Assembly (NCBI GenBank): GCA_014655195.1
Contig: BNBH01000038.1
Location: 1-57,341 of the forward strand
From: Streptomyces cellulosae
GTDB taxonomy: Bacteria > Actinomycetota > Actinomycetes > Streptomycetales > Streptomycetaceae
Length of the DNA: 57,341 bases
Reading direction: 5' to 3'
A program made the position numbers and the translations under genes. The notes beneath the pieces are model-generated. The model was not told the origin of the DNA. It saw only the letters and a program-made list of their open reading frames with translations, and did not search any database. Positions 1 through 8,442 of the stretch are shown in pieces; position 1 is the stretch's first letter; each line of letters starts with the position of its first letter.

Positions 1-55
1 CCATGCGCACCGCACGGCGGCGCAGCTCAAGCGGGTAACGGGAGGGTCGTGCCAT
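1..55 (-). CDS. IS3-family transposase OrfA, N-terminal fragment
   Basis: An ATG at 55 opens the frame MARPSRYPLELRRRAVRM, which continues past the window edge. This basic start is typical of OrfA (helix-turn-helix, DNA-binding) proteins of IS3-family elements, which commonly begin with a short leader followed by a (Y/F)xxExRxRAVxL-like motif. The ribosome site AAGGA lies about 8 bases upstream. Only 18 codons are visible, so the call is by resemblance. The adjoining IS end supports it. Confidence 0.6.
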   Translation of the reverse strand, partial: MARPSRYPLELRRRAVRM

Positions 56-105
56 GACTCAATCCTTACATGGAATCGAGCCTCCACCTGACCCGGGGCG
101 GTTCA
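1..105 (-). mobile_element. End of an IS3-family insertion sequence (partial)
   Basis: Read on the minus strand from base 105, the sequence begins TGAACCGCCCCGGG, which resembles the terminal inverted repeats of actinobacterial IS3-family elements. About 50 bases further in, a good ribosome site (AAGGA) precedes an ATG that opens a transposase-like frame running off the left edge. The first three bases of the element (105-103, TGA) are also the stop codon of the adjacent tcmP-like gene, so the insertion point lies at 105/106. The other end is outside the window, so target duplication cannot be checked. Identification rests on the terminal sequence and the first 18 residues of the transposase. 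Confidence 0.6.
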
Positions 106-990
106 CTCCTCCCGCATCTCAAGGGTCTTCCACCACTCATCGCGGGCCCGGGCGACCGTGTCTCCGAACACCCACAGCCCGTACTGGCTGCGGGTAGCGA
201 ACACCAGCCGATAGACGGCTCGCTTACGCGGCGAGTGCGATACCGGGACCGATTGCACCAGCATGCCGGTACGCCGGGCCAAGCGACGAGCGTACTCAGC
301 AGCCACAGCCTCGATTGCGTCCTCCGCCGCACCTTCCTTGTCGCGGGAAGCAGCTGCGTCGGCGAAGTACTCACGCCACCAGGCTCCACCGCACACCTCG
401 TCGAAGCGCTGAAGAGTCCTCTCGTTGCCCTTCTCGGAGCGGACGTGCCCGCCCAAGCGCCACACCGCCATCATGCTGAAGTTCATCAGCAGCTCGGTCG
501 CCGGCCGCTTCTGCGGCCTCTTGCGGGCCAGCACGTCCACCAGCCGGTCCTGAGGCAGAACCAGGCCACAAGGGTCCAGGAAGAGGAACAGCGGCTCTCC
601 CACAGCCCGCTGCACGACAGCGTCGAGCAGGCCATCAACCTCGCCACGGTGGGCATGCGCCAGTACACCACACGCCTGGTAGTGCTGAACCACCTTCTGC
701 AACCGGTCGAACGATTTCTGCTGTGCCTCCGAGAAGAAGCACTCCAGTGTCAGCCCATGCCGCGCATGGTGGTGCGAAGCGACCCGCAGTGCGATCTCCG
801 CAGACGCCGGCTCACCGTTCTCGTAGCGCCCCTCACCGGCATACCCATCCAGATAGATCACGCGCTTGTCGTGCGACTGCCTGCTGGTCATCCCCCCGAA
901 CTGCGGCAAGTACCGCTTGAGTAACTCATGCTTGAAAACACTCGGCAGGGCCTTGTCTGCCCAGTAACTTCCACCAGTGCCTGACGACAT
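103..990 (-). pseudogene. tcmP: Three-Cys-motif partner protein (TcmP-like), probably 3'-truncated by an IS
   Basis: The N-terminus (YWADKALPSVFKHELLKRYL, from residue 9) and the motifs YLDGYAGEGRYE, LFLFLDPCGL and LLMNFSMMAV match the TcmP family, which usually sits beside a phage Gp37/Gp68-like (DUF5131) partner; the biochemical role is unsettled. I chose the ATG at 990 over an upstream start because GAGGGGGG lies 7 bases before it; this gives 295 residues. Codon 23 is TTA. The stop codon is formed by the first three bases of the abutting IS, and the protein ends abruptly after the typical WWKTLE segment, so the original C-terminus is probably missing. The expected partner gene is absent, perhaps displaced by the same insertion. 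Loss of function is inferred. Confidence 0.65.
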
Positions 991-1168
991 AGCGTTTCCC
1001 CCCTCGCGGTCAACGCAGATAGTGAAGCAAACGTAGAGATCAGGCAAGGGTGGCATTACCGGCCTTTCCTTGATCGAATATCACCACCCCGGGTGTGCGG
1101 TCATCACTCACGTGTTCCGCCGCTCTCATCCCGGCGACACCCCGGGGCCGCCCGTATAGGCTCATCTC

Positions 1169-1831
1169 ATGATTCGCGCAGTGGTTTTCGACGTCGGCGA
1201 GTGCCTGGTCGACGAGACGACTGAGTACGGGACTTGGGCCGACTGGCTGGGCGTGCCGCGGCACACCTTCCATGCGATGTTCGGCGCCGTCATCGCTCAA
1301 GGGCGGGACTACCGCGAGGTGTTCCAGGAGTTCCAGTCCGACTTCGACCTCTACGAGCAGCGTGAGAAGCGTGCTGCTGCGGGAAAGCCGGAGCACTTCG
1401 GTGAGGCCGACCTGTACGCCGACGTGCGGCCCGCTCTCGCGCAGCTCCGTGCGGACGGTCTGTGGCTGGGCATCGCCGGCAACCAGACCGTCCGGGCCGG
1501 CGGGATCCTGCGTGAGTTGTTCACCGACGACGTGGACCTGATCGGCACCTCGGACGACTGGGGTGCCTCGAAGCCGGATCCGGAGTTCTTCCGGCGGGTC
1601 GCCAAGGTGACGCCGTTCGAGAACGACGAGATCCTTTATGTCGGTGACCGGGTCGACAACGACATCCGTCCGGCCGTCTCGGCAGGCATGCACACAGCCC
1701 TGGTACACCGTGGGCCGTGGGCGACGATCCAATGGCGGTCCGAGGAGGCGGAAAAGCTGCCGACGTTCCGGGTCGAGAGCCTCCTCGAACTGCCCACTGC
1801 GATCCGGAAGTTCAACGAGCAAGCGCGCTGA
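1169..1831 (+). CDS. HAD-superfamily hydrolase
   Basis: A 220-residue haloacid-dehalogenase-type phosphohydrolase. The nucleophile loop is FDVGECLVDE with Asp8; the usual second Asp of DxD is Gly10, as in some sugar-phosphatase-like members. The motif III lysine is Lys135 in SKPDPEFF, and the acidic motif IV is VGDRVDND (Asp160, Asp163-Asp165). The region between residues 20 and 90 is a helical cap. The substrate cannot be told. A TATAGG -10-like box ends only 8 bases before the ATG and no ribosome site is visible, so the mRNA may be leaderless. Its last 20 bases overlap the convergent XRE/TPR regulator. Confidence 0.85.
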   Translation: MIRAVVFDVGECLVDETTEYGTWADWLGVPRHTFHAMFGAVIAQGRDYREVFQEFQSDFDLYEQREKRAAAGKPEHFGEADLYADVRPALAQLRADGLWLGIAGNQTVRAGGILRELFTDDVDLIGTSDDWGASKPDPEFFRRVAKVTPFENDEILYVGDRVDNDIRPAVSAGMHTALVHRGPWATIQWRSEEAEKLPTFRVESLLELPTAIRKFNEQAR

Positions 1832-3041
1832 CGGTCGTCGACCAGCCGTACAGGCGGTCGTCGAGCTCGCGGACGCACCGTTCGTGCTGATGTGGGGCGA
1901 GCCTGCGGCGGACTTCTCGGACCCGTTCCATCCCGGTGGCGTACCAGGTGCGCTCCAGCTGGTCGAGGGCTCGCCGTGCGTACTCGCAGGCCACGTCGGG
2001 GTTCCCGGCCGCGGCCTCGACCGCGGCCAGGTCGGCGAGGACGACCGTTGCCTGCTTCTCCTCGGTGGGCTCCAGCGCGTCGAGGACGCTGAGGAGCGTC
2101 TCGCGGGCTTGGGGCAGGTGGCCGGCCTTCAGCTGGGTGTTGCCCTTGAAGGACGCGAGGCGCGTGGCGCTGAACCAGTCCAGCCACGCCGGGGATTCGT
2201 ATTCGCCACCGGCCTCGAGGACGGACTCGGCGTGCTGGATGAGGTGGAGTGCGGTCCGCGTGTTCCCGCATCGGGTCTCGCATTCGGCCTCGACGGCGTC
2301 CAGCCAGGCCAGCAGCTCCGTCGAGGCGGGTCCGCGGCGGGCGTAGGTACGAGCGGCGACCATGCGTTCAGCCGCCTCATCCTGACGCCCGGCCCACCCG
2401 GGGATGAACGCGGTGTGCGCCAGGATGGCTGCTCCGAGCAGCGGGGCGTCGGCCTCGCCTGCGGACTGCAGGGCACGCAGAAGGGTCTGCTGCGCGCGGC
2501 CGGGTTCGCGGAGGTCGAAGAATTCGATACGGCCTGCGAGCAGCCAGGTCTCGGCGAGCGCGGCCGCGATGCGCTGCCGCGTCTGTCCGGCGGTCTCGGA
2601 CATCAGGGCACAGCCGAGTGTCGCGTGGGCGAGGGCGGCTGGGTGGAGGGTCGCGGGGGCGACTGACCAGTACAGCCTTCGGTGGGAGACGGTGACCGAC
2701 TCGAAGTCGTCCGCGACGGAGGCCGGTTGCATCGCGGCGGCCTGGGTGGGGACGGCAGCGAGTCCGACGGCCGCTGCCGTGGCTGCGAGGACGGCGCGGC
2801 GGCCCTGGTGCACTGTCTGGCCCGGTGGTGCCGTGAAGCCCAGCGATTCGAGGTCCTGGCCGAGCAGGCGGGAGAGGGCCTGTCCGATTTCCGGCTGCGG
2901 CCAGGGCGGGGCTTCCGACTCCCAGCGGCGCACTTGGCGGACACCTACGCCGAGCGCGTCGGCGAGTGCCTGCTGGGAGTGATAACCCGCGGCGATGCGG
3001 GCGGACTTGAGCCGCATGTTGCCTGAGGGCTTGGTCGTCAT
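1812..3041 (-). CDS. XRE-family transcriptional regulator with TPR-like C-terminal region
   Basis: 409 residues. Residues 8-68 form a Cro/C1-type helix-turn-helix (RIAAGYHSQQALADALGVGV, followed by RQVRRWESE). A hydrophobic alanine-rich stretch at about 82-102 follows, then a long all-helical region with repeated Ala/Leu pairs typical of tetratricopeptide repeats. This layout is common in Streptomyces regulators that control neighbouring metabolite or signalling genes. The ATG has a clear ribosome site (GGAGG, 7 bases upstream). It diverges from the small gene at 3224 and the lanthipeptide unit, and converges with the HAD gene. A regulatory role on the lanthipeptide genes is plausible by position only. 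Confidence 0.8.
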   Translation of the reverse strand: MTTKPSGNMRLKSARIAAGYHSQQALADALGVGVRQVRRWESEAPPWPQPEIGQALSRLLGQDLESLGFTAPPGQTVHQGRRAVLAATAAAVGLAAVPTQAAAMQPASVADDFESVTVSHRRLYWSVAPATLHPAALAHATLGCALMSETAGQTRQRIAAALAETWLLAGRIEFFDLREPGRAQQTLLRALQSAGEADAPLLGAAILAHTAFIPGWAGRQDEAAERMVAARTYARRGPASTELLAWLDAVEAECETRCGNTRTALHLIQHAESVLEAGGEYESPAWLDWFSATRLASFKGNTQLKAGHLPQARETLLSVLDALEPTEEKQATVVLADLAAVEAAAGNPDVACEYARRALDQLERTWYATGMERVREVRRRLAPHQHERCVRELDDRLYGWSTTVSALAR

Positions 3042-3223
3042 CGTGCACCTCCACGTTGTGCGGGTCCAGTGTCACCACAAGCCCTTCGCTTGGCTACAGG
3101 TCACCCGCATGAGGGGGTGAAAGTCCTCTTTGCCGCGCCGAAAAGACCTCTGTAAGTCCTCGAATCCGGACCTTTTGCGGGCCACTCTTGTCGCACCCTG
3201 ACCCCGTGCGAGGAGACCCGGCC

Positions 3224-3643
3224 ATGCCACCCACGCTCATGCCGACCTCCGGCGGCTGCCTGTTGTACGCCTGTGGTGAGTCCTGGGACGCCATCCGCGT
3301 GCCTCGCAGTGTCGGGCTCACGGCGGTGGGCAATCTCGGACCTCGGTGCGGAGCCGTGGCCGAGGATCCGGCCGGCCTGGTCGTGTACTTCTTCACCCGC
3401 TGCGGCACCGCACTGACCTGGTGCGTCGAGAACACGCGAGGGCTCGGGCCGGGTGCGACCGTGACCATCCCTCCTCGGAGACGGACGAGTGGTCCTGGGC
3501 CGCACTGGAGGATCTGTCCCGGTGACGCGGGCTGGCTCACAGACGCTGACGCCCTTCATGCGGCTCTCTTGGACGCCTTCGGAAAGCCGTCCGAGATCGG
3601 CCTGACTACCGCCCCGCTGGCAGAGCCCGCCATCACGAGCTGA
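3224..3643 (+). CDS. Hypothetical protein of a small actinobacterial family
   Basis: 139 residues, no function recognised. The ATG at 3224 was chosen over a TTG at 3188 because GAGGAG lies 8 bases before it. Features are a WDAIRVPRSVGL segment near the start, VVYFFTRCGTALTW in the middle, and a proline/arginine-rich IPPRRRTSGPGPHW followed by a short helical C-terminus; this resembles small uncharacterised Streptomyces proteins of 120-150 residues. It is divergent from the XRE regulator and 144 bases upstream of the lanthipeptide precursor on the same strand, so it may share regulation with that unit. Confidence 0.6.
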   Translation: MPPTLMPTSGGCLLYACGESWDAIRVPRSVGLTAVGNLGPRCGAVAEDPAGLVVYFFTRCGTALTWCVENTRGLGPGATVTIPPRRRTSGPGPHWRICPGDAGWLTDADALHAALLDAFGKPSEIGLTTAPLAEPAITS

Positions 3644-3666
3644 CGAACCACAGGCTTCACGGCCGA

Positions 3667-3683
3667 GCCCGCCTCCTGCGGGC
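3667..3683 (+). terminator. Weak hairpin after the hypothetical gene
   Basis: GCCCGC at 3667-3672 and GCGGGC at 3678-3683 form a six-base stem with a five-base loop, 23 bases after the stop of the preceding gene. There is no T tract. It could partly separate that gene from the lanthipeptide operon. Confidence 0.3.
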
Positions 3684-3787
3684 GGAGGCCGGGAGGACCG
3701 ATGACGCAGGCAAGGCGGAGCTGCTGCCGAGTCCGGCGCCGTCGGTAAGCACAAGTTCCCAACCCACCGATCACCACGGGAGTGGAC

Positions 3788-3958
3788 ATGACGCGTTCCT
3801 TCGAACCCGGCACGACGCAGGTGCACGACCAGAGCACGTCCGACGGCTTCGACCTGGACGTCGCGCTGCTGGAGGTCTCCGACCCCGCCGGCCTGACGAA
3901 CCTGACCGACGACGGGTGCGGCTCGACCTGCGGCGCCTGCACCACCAACGTCGCCTGA
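3788..3958 (+). CDS. FxLD-family class I lanthipeptide precursor peptide
   Basis: A 56-residue peptide with an acidic leader carrying FDLDV at 21-25, the FxLD box recognised in this precursor family and equivalent to the FNLD box read by class I LanB enzymes. The C-terminal part (DDGCGSTCGACTTNVA, from residue 41) has three cysteines at 44, 48 and 51 and Ser46, Thr47, Thr52 and Thr53 as dehydration candidates. Asp42-Gly43 is the kind of Asp-Gly site favoured for succinimide or isoaspartate formation. The ribosome site GGGAG lies 5 bases before the ATG. LanB, LanC and an FxLD-type methyltransferase follow directly. The leader cleavage point is not evident and no dedicated protease is encoded nearby. 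Confidence 0.85.
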   Translation: MTRSFEPGTTQVHDQSTSDGFDLDVALLEVSDPAGLTNLTDDGCGSTCGACTTNVA

Positions 3959-3980
3959 CGGCTGCCGTCTCCGTGTCCCG

Positions 3981-4026
3981 GGCTGGTGCCGGCGCCGTGC
4001 TTCGTCGCGCGGCGGCGGCACCAGCC
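3981..4026 (+). promoter_or_regulatory. Intercistronic hairpin between precursor and lanB
   Basis: An 11-base perfect stem pairs 3981-3991 (GGCTGGTGCCG) with 4016-4026, enclosing a GC-rich loop that can fold further. It sits between the precursor stop (3958) and the lanB ribosome site (4048). In many lanthipeptide operons such a hairpin partly terminates or stabilises the transcript so that precursor mRNA exceeds enzyme mRNA. That role is inferred from position. Confidence 0.5.
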
Positions 4027-4058
4027 TCCTGGTCCGTTTCATCCCTTGGGAGGTTCCG

Positions 4059-7000
4059 GTGGCTGCGTCGCCGTTGGTGTTCCGTGCCGGATCGTCTGCA
4101 CTCGTGCGTGCCGTCGCCCGACCGTCGCTCCCGGTGCCGGTCCTGCCGGATCTGGAGGACGCCTCACCCCGTGGAACGGCGGAGCGGTTGGCCTGGTTGA
4201 GGCGTGTCTGGCGAGACGAGGACATCGCCGAGGCCCTCGATCACGCCAGCCCGGTGCTTGCGGCACAGGTACGCACTCTCGTCTCCACGCAAGGCGCCTC
4301 GGAACGAGACGTCCGGCGCGCTGCGCTGTCGGTGGCCCGTTACCTGTTACGTGCCCAGCACCGGCCGACGCCGTTCGGGCTGTTCGCCGGTGTAGCCGCG
4401 GCCAGGTTCGGGTCACCGGCTGCGGACGAGTGGCGTGACGGTGGAACGGTCGTCGCGAGGGCCGGCGCCGAGTGGCTGGCTGCAGTGATCCGGGAACTGG
4501 AGGTGAACACCGACCTCCTGGCCCTGCTGCCGGTGGTCGCGAACAACACGATGACGGTCCGCGGGGACCGGCTGATCGTGCCCTTCCAGGCCGGTGGTTC
4601 CCAGGAAGCGCAGGCTGTCGAGACTTCCCTCGCCTGGTCAAGTCCGCTGCGGACGGTCATCGACGCTGCTCAGGCCCCGATCACCGTGAGTGCGCTCGCG
4701 GAGAAGCTGCAGGCGGAGTATCCGGAGGTAGCGCCCGAGCGGATGTGGCAGATGGTTCAGGAGCTGGTCCGCCGACGAGTACTGCTCACAAGTCTTGCCG
4801 CGCCGAGCACTGAGCCGGACGCCCTTGGTCACCTCATCCACCAGTTGGCTGCCGTCAAGGTGGACGAGGTATCGGCCCTGGCCTCCGCCCTGCGGGAACT
4901 GCGGGAGGTCAAGGCTGAGCTGGACGCCTGCGGTACCCGGGACGGCCGGAGGCGTCTGGCGGCGCGGATGCGCGGCCTGGTGCCGGGTCTGCGGAAGCAC
5001 CCGTTGGCTCTCGATCTCCGGCTGGACGCGCGTCCGAGCTTGCCGTCTGCCGTGGCCTTGGAGGCCGAACGGGCTGCCCTGGTGCTGGCCCGTGTGTGCG
5101 CGTGGCCGTTCGGAACGCCGGCCTGGGGTGCGTTCCACCAGCGGTTCTACGAGCGGTACGGGATCGGCAGCCTGGTGCCGGTACAGGAGGTCGTGGGGGA
5201 CAGCGGCACCGGTTACCCGGAGGGTTACCCGGGCGCTGCGTCCGGACCGAACCGGCCGCGGTTGTCGGAACGGGACGACGTGCTGGTGAGACTCGCGCAG
5301 ACGGCGGCCTTGGAGGGGCGCGACGAGGTGATCCTCACCGACAAGCTCGTTGAGGAGCTGGATCGCGGTCCGGAAGAGCCCCGTCTGCCGCCGCACTTGG
5401 AGGTTGGCGTGCGCGTCTACGCCGCTGACCGCGAAGAGTTGTGGCGGGGACGGTTCCGCCTGGAGGTCGTGAGCGTGTCCCGGGGCGCCGGGGTGATGAC
5501 GGGCCGGTTCCTGAGCGTGCTGACTCCCGAGGACCGGTACGCCCTGCTGACAGACCTCGCCGATTCACCGACGGCCGACGAACACACCGTGCCTGCGCAG
5601 GTGTCGTTCCCTCCCCTGCTGCCGGAGAGCGCCCATGTCACGCGGGCGCCCCAAGTGCTGCCCACAGTGATCAGCGTGCAGGAGCACCGCACACAGGCCA
5701 CCGACGTCCTGATGCCGAAGGACCTGGCCGTGGGGTGTGACGGCCGCCGCCTCTACCTGGCCTCCCCGGAACGTGGTCACCGGGTTGAGGCGGTCGGCAT
5801 GCACGCGCTGAACCTGCAGGCCCACACCCCGCCCCTGGTCCGCTTCATGACAGAGCTGTCCCGTGCCCAGTGCGCGCAGGTCACCGCCTTCGACTGGGGT
5901 GCGGCAAGCTCCATGCCCTTCCTTCCACGCGTCCGATACGGGCGGACCGTGCTCTCCCCCGCCCGGTGGCGGCTGAACGCCGACGACCTGGCAGGTCGCG
6001 CCAGGCCCCGCATCGAGTGGGAGTCCTGGTTTCAGGCGCTGCGGCTCCAGCGTCGGATTCCTGAGCGGGTGCAGTTGGTCGAAGGCGACCAACTGCTGTT
6101 TCTCGACCTGGGGCACGTCGGCCACCGTGCGCTGCTTCGGCGGCATCTCGACCGTGCGGGGGCTGCGGTGCTGGTCGAGGCTCCACCGGAGGACGCATTC
6201 GGATGGTGCCAGGGGCGTGCGCATGAAGTGGTTGTGCCGCTGAAGGCAAGCCGTCCCCCGGCATGGCCGGCAGTTCCCCGACCGACTCCGGCCCGGGCCT
6301 TCTCACCTGCGCAGACCCAGACACCGGGTGTGTCCGATGTCGTGCTGGCCGCCCTGTATGGGGACATCCGCCGCCAGGACGAGCTGCTCACCCGGCACCT
6401 GCCGGTCCTTCTGGCGCGGCTTGGCGGTCCGGAGTGGTGGTTCATCCGATTCCGTGACCCCGACCCGCATCTGAGGCTGCGGATCGCGCTCCCTGCAGCA
6501 GAGGCGTTCGGCGAGGTCGTGAGAGCCATCAGTGCCTGGGCCGACGAGCTGCGGTGGGCGGGGCTGGTTTCTGATCTGCGGTACCCGACCTCCTTCCGCG
6601 AAATGGGACGCTGGGGCTCCGGTGCCGCGTGGGAGGCTGCGGAGAAGGTCTTCAAGGCCGACTCCCGCGCCGTTCTCGCACAGCTCTCACAGACGAAACA
6701 GCCCCGACGGCGCTCGCTGGTCGCGGCGCACATCATCGCGATCGCCAGCGCGTTCCTCGGCGACACGAGGGCCGCCATGCAGTGGCTGATCGAACACATT
6801 CCGGCGGGCGCTCCCACACCAGTGCCTCGGCCGGAGTTCACCGAGGCTGTCCGGCTCGCCGACCCGTCCCATGGCTGGGCTGCCCTGCATGCGACCCCCG
6901 GTGGCACGTCGGCCATCGCGGCCTGGGCCGAGCGGAACGCCGCCCTGGCGGCCTACCGCACCCTTCTGCCCGGGCCAGAGACGCAAGGCGTGAACGTCGA

Positions 7001-7139
7001 TGACGTGCTGACCTCGCTCCTGCACGTTCACTTCGTACGCCACGTCGCGGTGAACTTTCCGGAGGAAGAGATCTGCCTGTACCTCACCCGTGCCGCAGCC
7101 CTCGCCTGGACGGCCCAGCACTCCGGAGGCCGCCAGTGA
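4059..7139 (+). CDS. lanB: Full-length class I lantibiotic dehydratase (LanB)
   Basis: 1026 residues, the size of a complete LanB. The N-terminal two thirds is the glutamylation domain that adds glutamate from Glu-tRNA to Ser/Thr of the precursor; typical segments are LRAQHRPTPFGLFAGV (residues 97-112) and QRFYERYG. The last quarter, from about residue 755, is the SpaB_C-type elimination domain (WWFIRFRDPDPHLRLRI). It should convert Ser/Thr of the 3788 peptide to Dha/Dhb. The GTG start follows GGGAGG by 5 bases. Codon 97 (4347-4349) is TTA, the rare leucine codon read by the bldA tRNA, which suggests developmental control. Its stop overlaps the lanC start (GTGA). Confidence 0.92.
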   Translation: MAASPLVFRAGSSALVRAVARPSLPVPVLPDLEDASPRGTAERLAWLRRVWRDEDIAEALDHASPVLAAQVRTLVSTQGASERDVRRAALSVARYLLRAQHRPTPFGLFAGVAAARFGSPAADEWRDGGTVVARAGAEWLAAVIRELEVNTDLLALLPVVANNTMTVRGDRLIVPFQAGGSQEAQAVETSLAWSSPLRTVIDAAQAPITVSALAEKLQAEYPEVAPERMWQMVQELVRRRVLLTSLAAPSTEPDALGHLIHQLAAVKVDEVSALASALRELREVKAELDACGTRDGRRRLAARMRGLVPGLRKHPLALDLRLDARPSLPSAVALEAERAALVLARVCAWPFGTPAWGAFHQRFYERYGIGSLVPVQEVVGDSGTGYPEGYPGAASGPNRPRLSERDDVLVRLAQTAALEGRDEVILTDKLVEELDRGPEEPRLPPHLEVGVRVYAADREELWRGRFRLEVVSVSRGAGVMTGRFLSVLTPEDRYALLTDLADSPTADEHTVPAQVSFPPLLPESAHVTRAPQVLPTVISVQEHRTQATDVLMPKDLAVGCDGRRLYLASPERGHRVEAVGMHALNLQAHTPPLVRFMTELSRAQCAQVTAFDWGAASSMPFLPRVRYGRTVLSPARWRLNADDLAGRARPRIEWESWFQALRLQRRIPERVQLVEGDQLLFLDLGHVGHRALLRRHLDRAGAAVLVEAPPEDAFGWCQGRAHEVVVPLKASRPPAWPAVPRPTPARAFSPAQTQTPGVSDVVLAALYGDIRRQDELLTRHLPVLLARLGGPEWWFIRFRDPDPHLRLRIALPAAEAFGEVVRAISAWADELRWAGLVSDLRYPTSFREMGRWGSGAAWEAAEKVFKADSRAVLAQLSQTKQPRRRSLVAAHIIAIASAFLGDTRAAMQWLIEHIPAGAPTPVPRPEFTEAVRLADPSHGWAALHATPGGTSAIAAWAERNAALAAYRTLLPGPETQGVNVDDVLTSLLHVHFVRHVAVNFPEEEICLYLTRAAALAWTAQHSGGRQ

Positions 7140-8413
7140 TCCAGCACCCGGTACTCGACCTGACGGACGCCATCGCTGCCCGGCTGGCTCGCCCCGATGA
7201 CTTCCCTGATCTCCAAGTGGCGGGCCTCCATTGGCAGTCGCTCGCCTACGGCGCTCCTGGCATCGCACTGCTTCACATCGAGCGTGCGGCGGTCGGTCGT
7301 GGGCCGTGGGAGCGTGCGCACGCGTGGTTGGCCGCGGCCGCCCAGCAGCCCTTCACCAGCGGGCCGGACAGCCATCCTTTCCACGGTGCGCCGGCATTCG
7401 GACACGCCTTGGCCTGCGCGACCAGGCACCTCCCGGGCTCGTACCGGCGGGCGCTGAAGGTCCTGGACGAGCAGATCGATGCCGATGTCACCCGTCGTCT
7501 GGGCGCGGCACACCACCGCATCGACGCCGGGCAACTCCCCCAGTTGCGCGAGTTCGACACCCTTCGCGGACTCACGGGCTACGGCGCCTACATCCTGCAC
7601 CGCGACCCGGCCAGTCCCACCTTGCGGGCCGTTCTCGAGTACCTGGTCCGCCTGGTGCAGCCGATCGTCCAGGACGAGCAGGAACTGCCGGGTTGGTGGA
7701 CTCCCACCGGCCCTTCCGGGCGTCTCGACAACCGGTTCCCCGGTGGCCACGCCAATCACGGCGTGGCACACGGCATCGGAGGTGTTCTCGCCCTGCTCGC
7801 ACTGGCCGCCCACGAAGGCACAACGGTTCCCGGCCAGTACGAAGCCCTGCGGGCGATTCTCTCGTGGCTGGACAGTTGGCGACACGACAGCGGCACCAGC
7901 GCCAGCCCCGTGTGGCCGTACTGGGTGACCCTCAGCGACGTGCGCGAGCCCGGCGCTCTTCGTGTCGGCCCGCAGCGGCCTTCCTGGTGTTATGGCACTG
8001 CGGGTCTGGCGCGTGCCCAGCAGCTCGCCGCCCTCGTTCTCCAGGATGTCGAGCGGCAGATCGCGGTGGAGGAGGCTCTCATCGGGTCCCTCACCGATCC
8101 GTCGCAGCTCGCGGCCACCCGCGATCCGGCGCTCTGCCACGGCTTTGCCGGTCTGGCGCACGTCGCCGCGCGCGTCGCCGAGGACGCTCACCCTTCCACC
8201 GTCGGAAGACTTCGTGCGGTGATCCCGGCGCTCCTCGCCGCCGTCCATCCGCCCGACGCCGATCCGGTCATGGCTGTCGATCACCTGCTGGCGGATCCCG
8301 ACTGCGGGCCCGGCCTGCTGGAGGGTGCCGCCGGCATCGCGCTCGCCCTCCTCGCACCAGTAACGGGTGCACCGCCCGCCACGCACTGGGACTCATGCCT
8401 ACTGCTCGTCTGA
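7136..8413 (+). CDS. lanC: Lanthionine synthetase C-family cyclase (LanC)
   Basis: 425 residues with the LanC alpha-toroid signatures: the catalytic histidine region HANHGVAHGIGG (His212), and zinc ligands Cys285 in SWCYGTAG and Cys334-His335 in CHGFAGL. It should add precursor cysteines to dehydrated Ser/Thr to make thioether rings. The GTG start overlaps the lanB stop by four bases, indicating translational coupling. The next gene starts 30 bases downstream. Nothing essential appears to be missing. Confidence 0.92.
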   Translation: MIQHPVLDLTDAIAARLARPDDFPDLQVAGLHWQSLAYGAPGIALLHIERAAVGRGPWERAHAWLAAAAQQPFTSGPDSHPFHGAPAFGHALACATRHLPGSYRRALKVLDEQIDADVTRRLGAAHHRIDAGQLPQLREFDTLRGLTGYGAYILHRDPASPTLRAVLEYLVRLVQPIVQDEQELPGWWTPTGPSGRLDNRFPGGHANHGVAHGIGGVLALLALAAHEGTTVPGQYEALRAILSWLDSWRHDSGTSASPVWPYWVTLSDVREPGALRVGPQRPSWCYGTAGLARAQQLAALVLQDVERQIAVEEALIGSLTDPSQLAATRDPALCHGFAGLAHVAARVAEDAHPSTVGRLRAVIPALLAAVHPPDADPVMAVDHLLADPDCGPGLLEGAAGIALALLAPVTGAPPATHWDSCLLLV

Positions 8414-8442
8414 CCCCCGACCGACCGGAGGACGCCCCGACC

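Noticed and set aside
7231..8442. The first ~400 codons of a long plus frame that leads into the methyltransferase
   Set aside because: This part overlaps lanC in another frame and is Arg/Pro-rich noise. The real gene starts at 8443 with a ribosome site.
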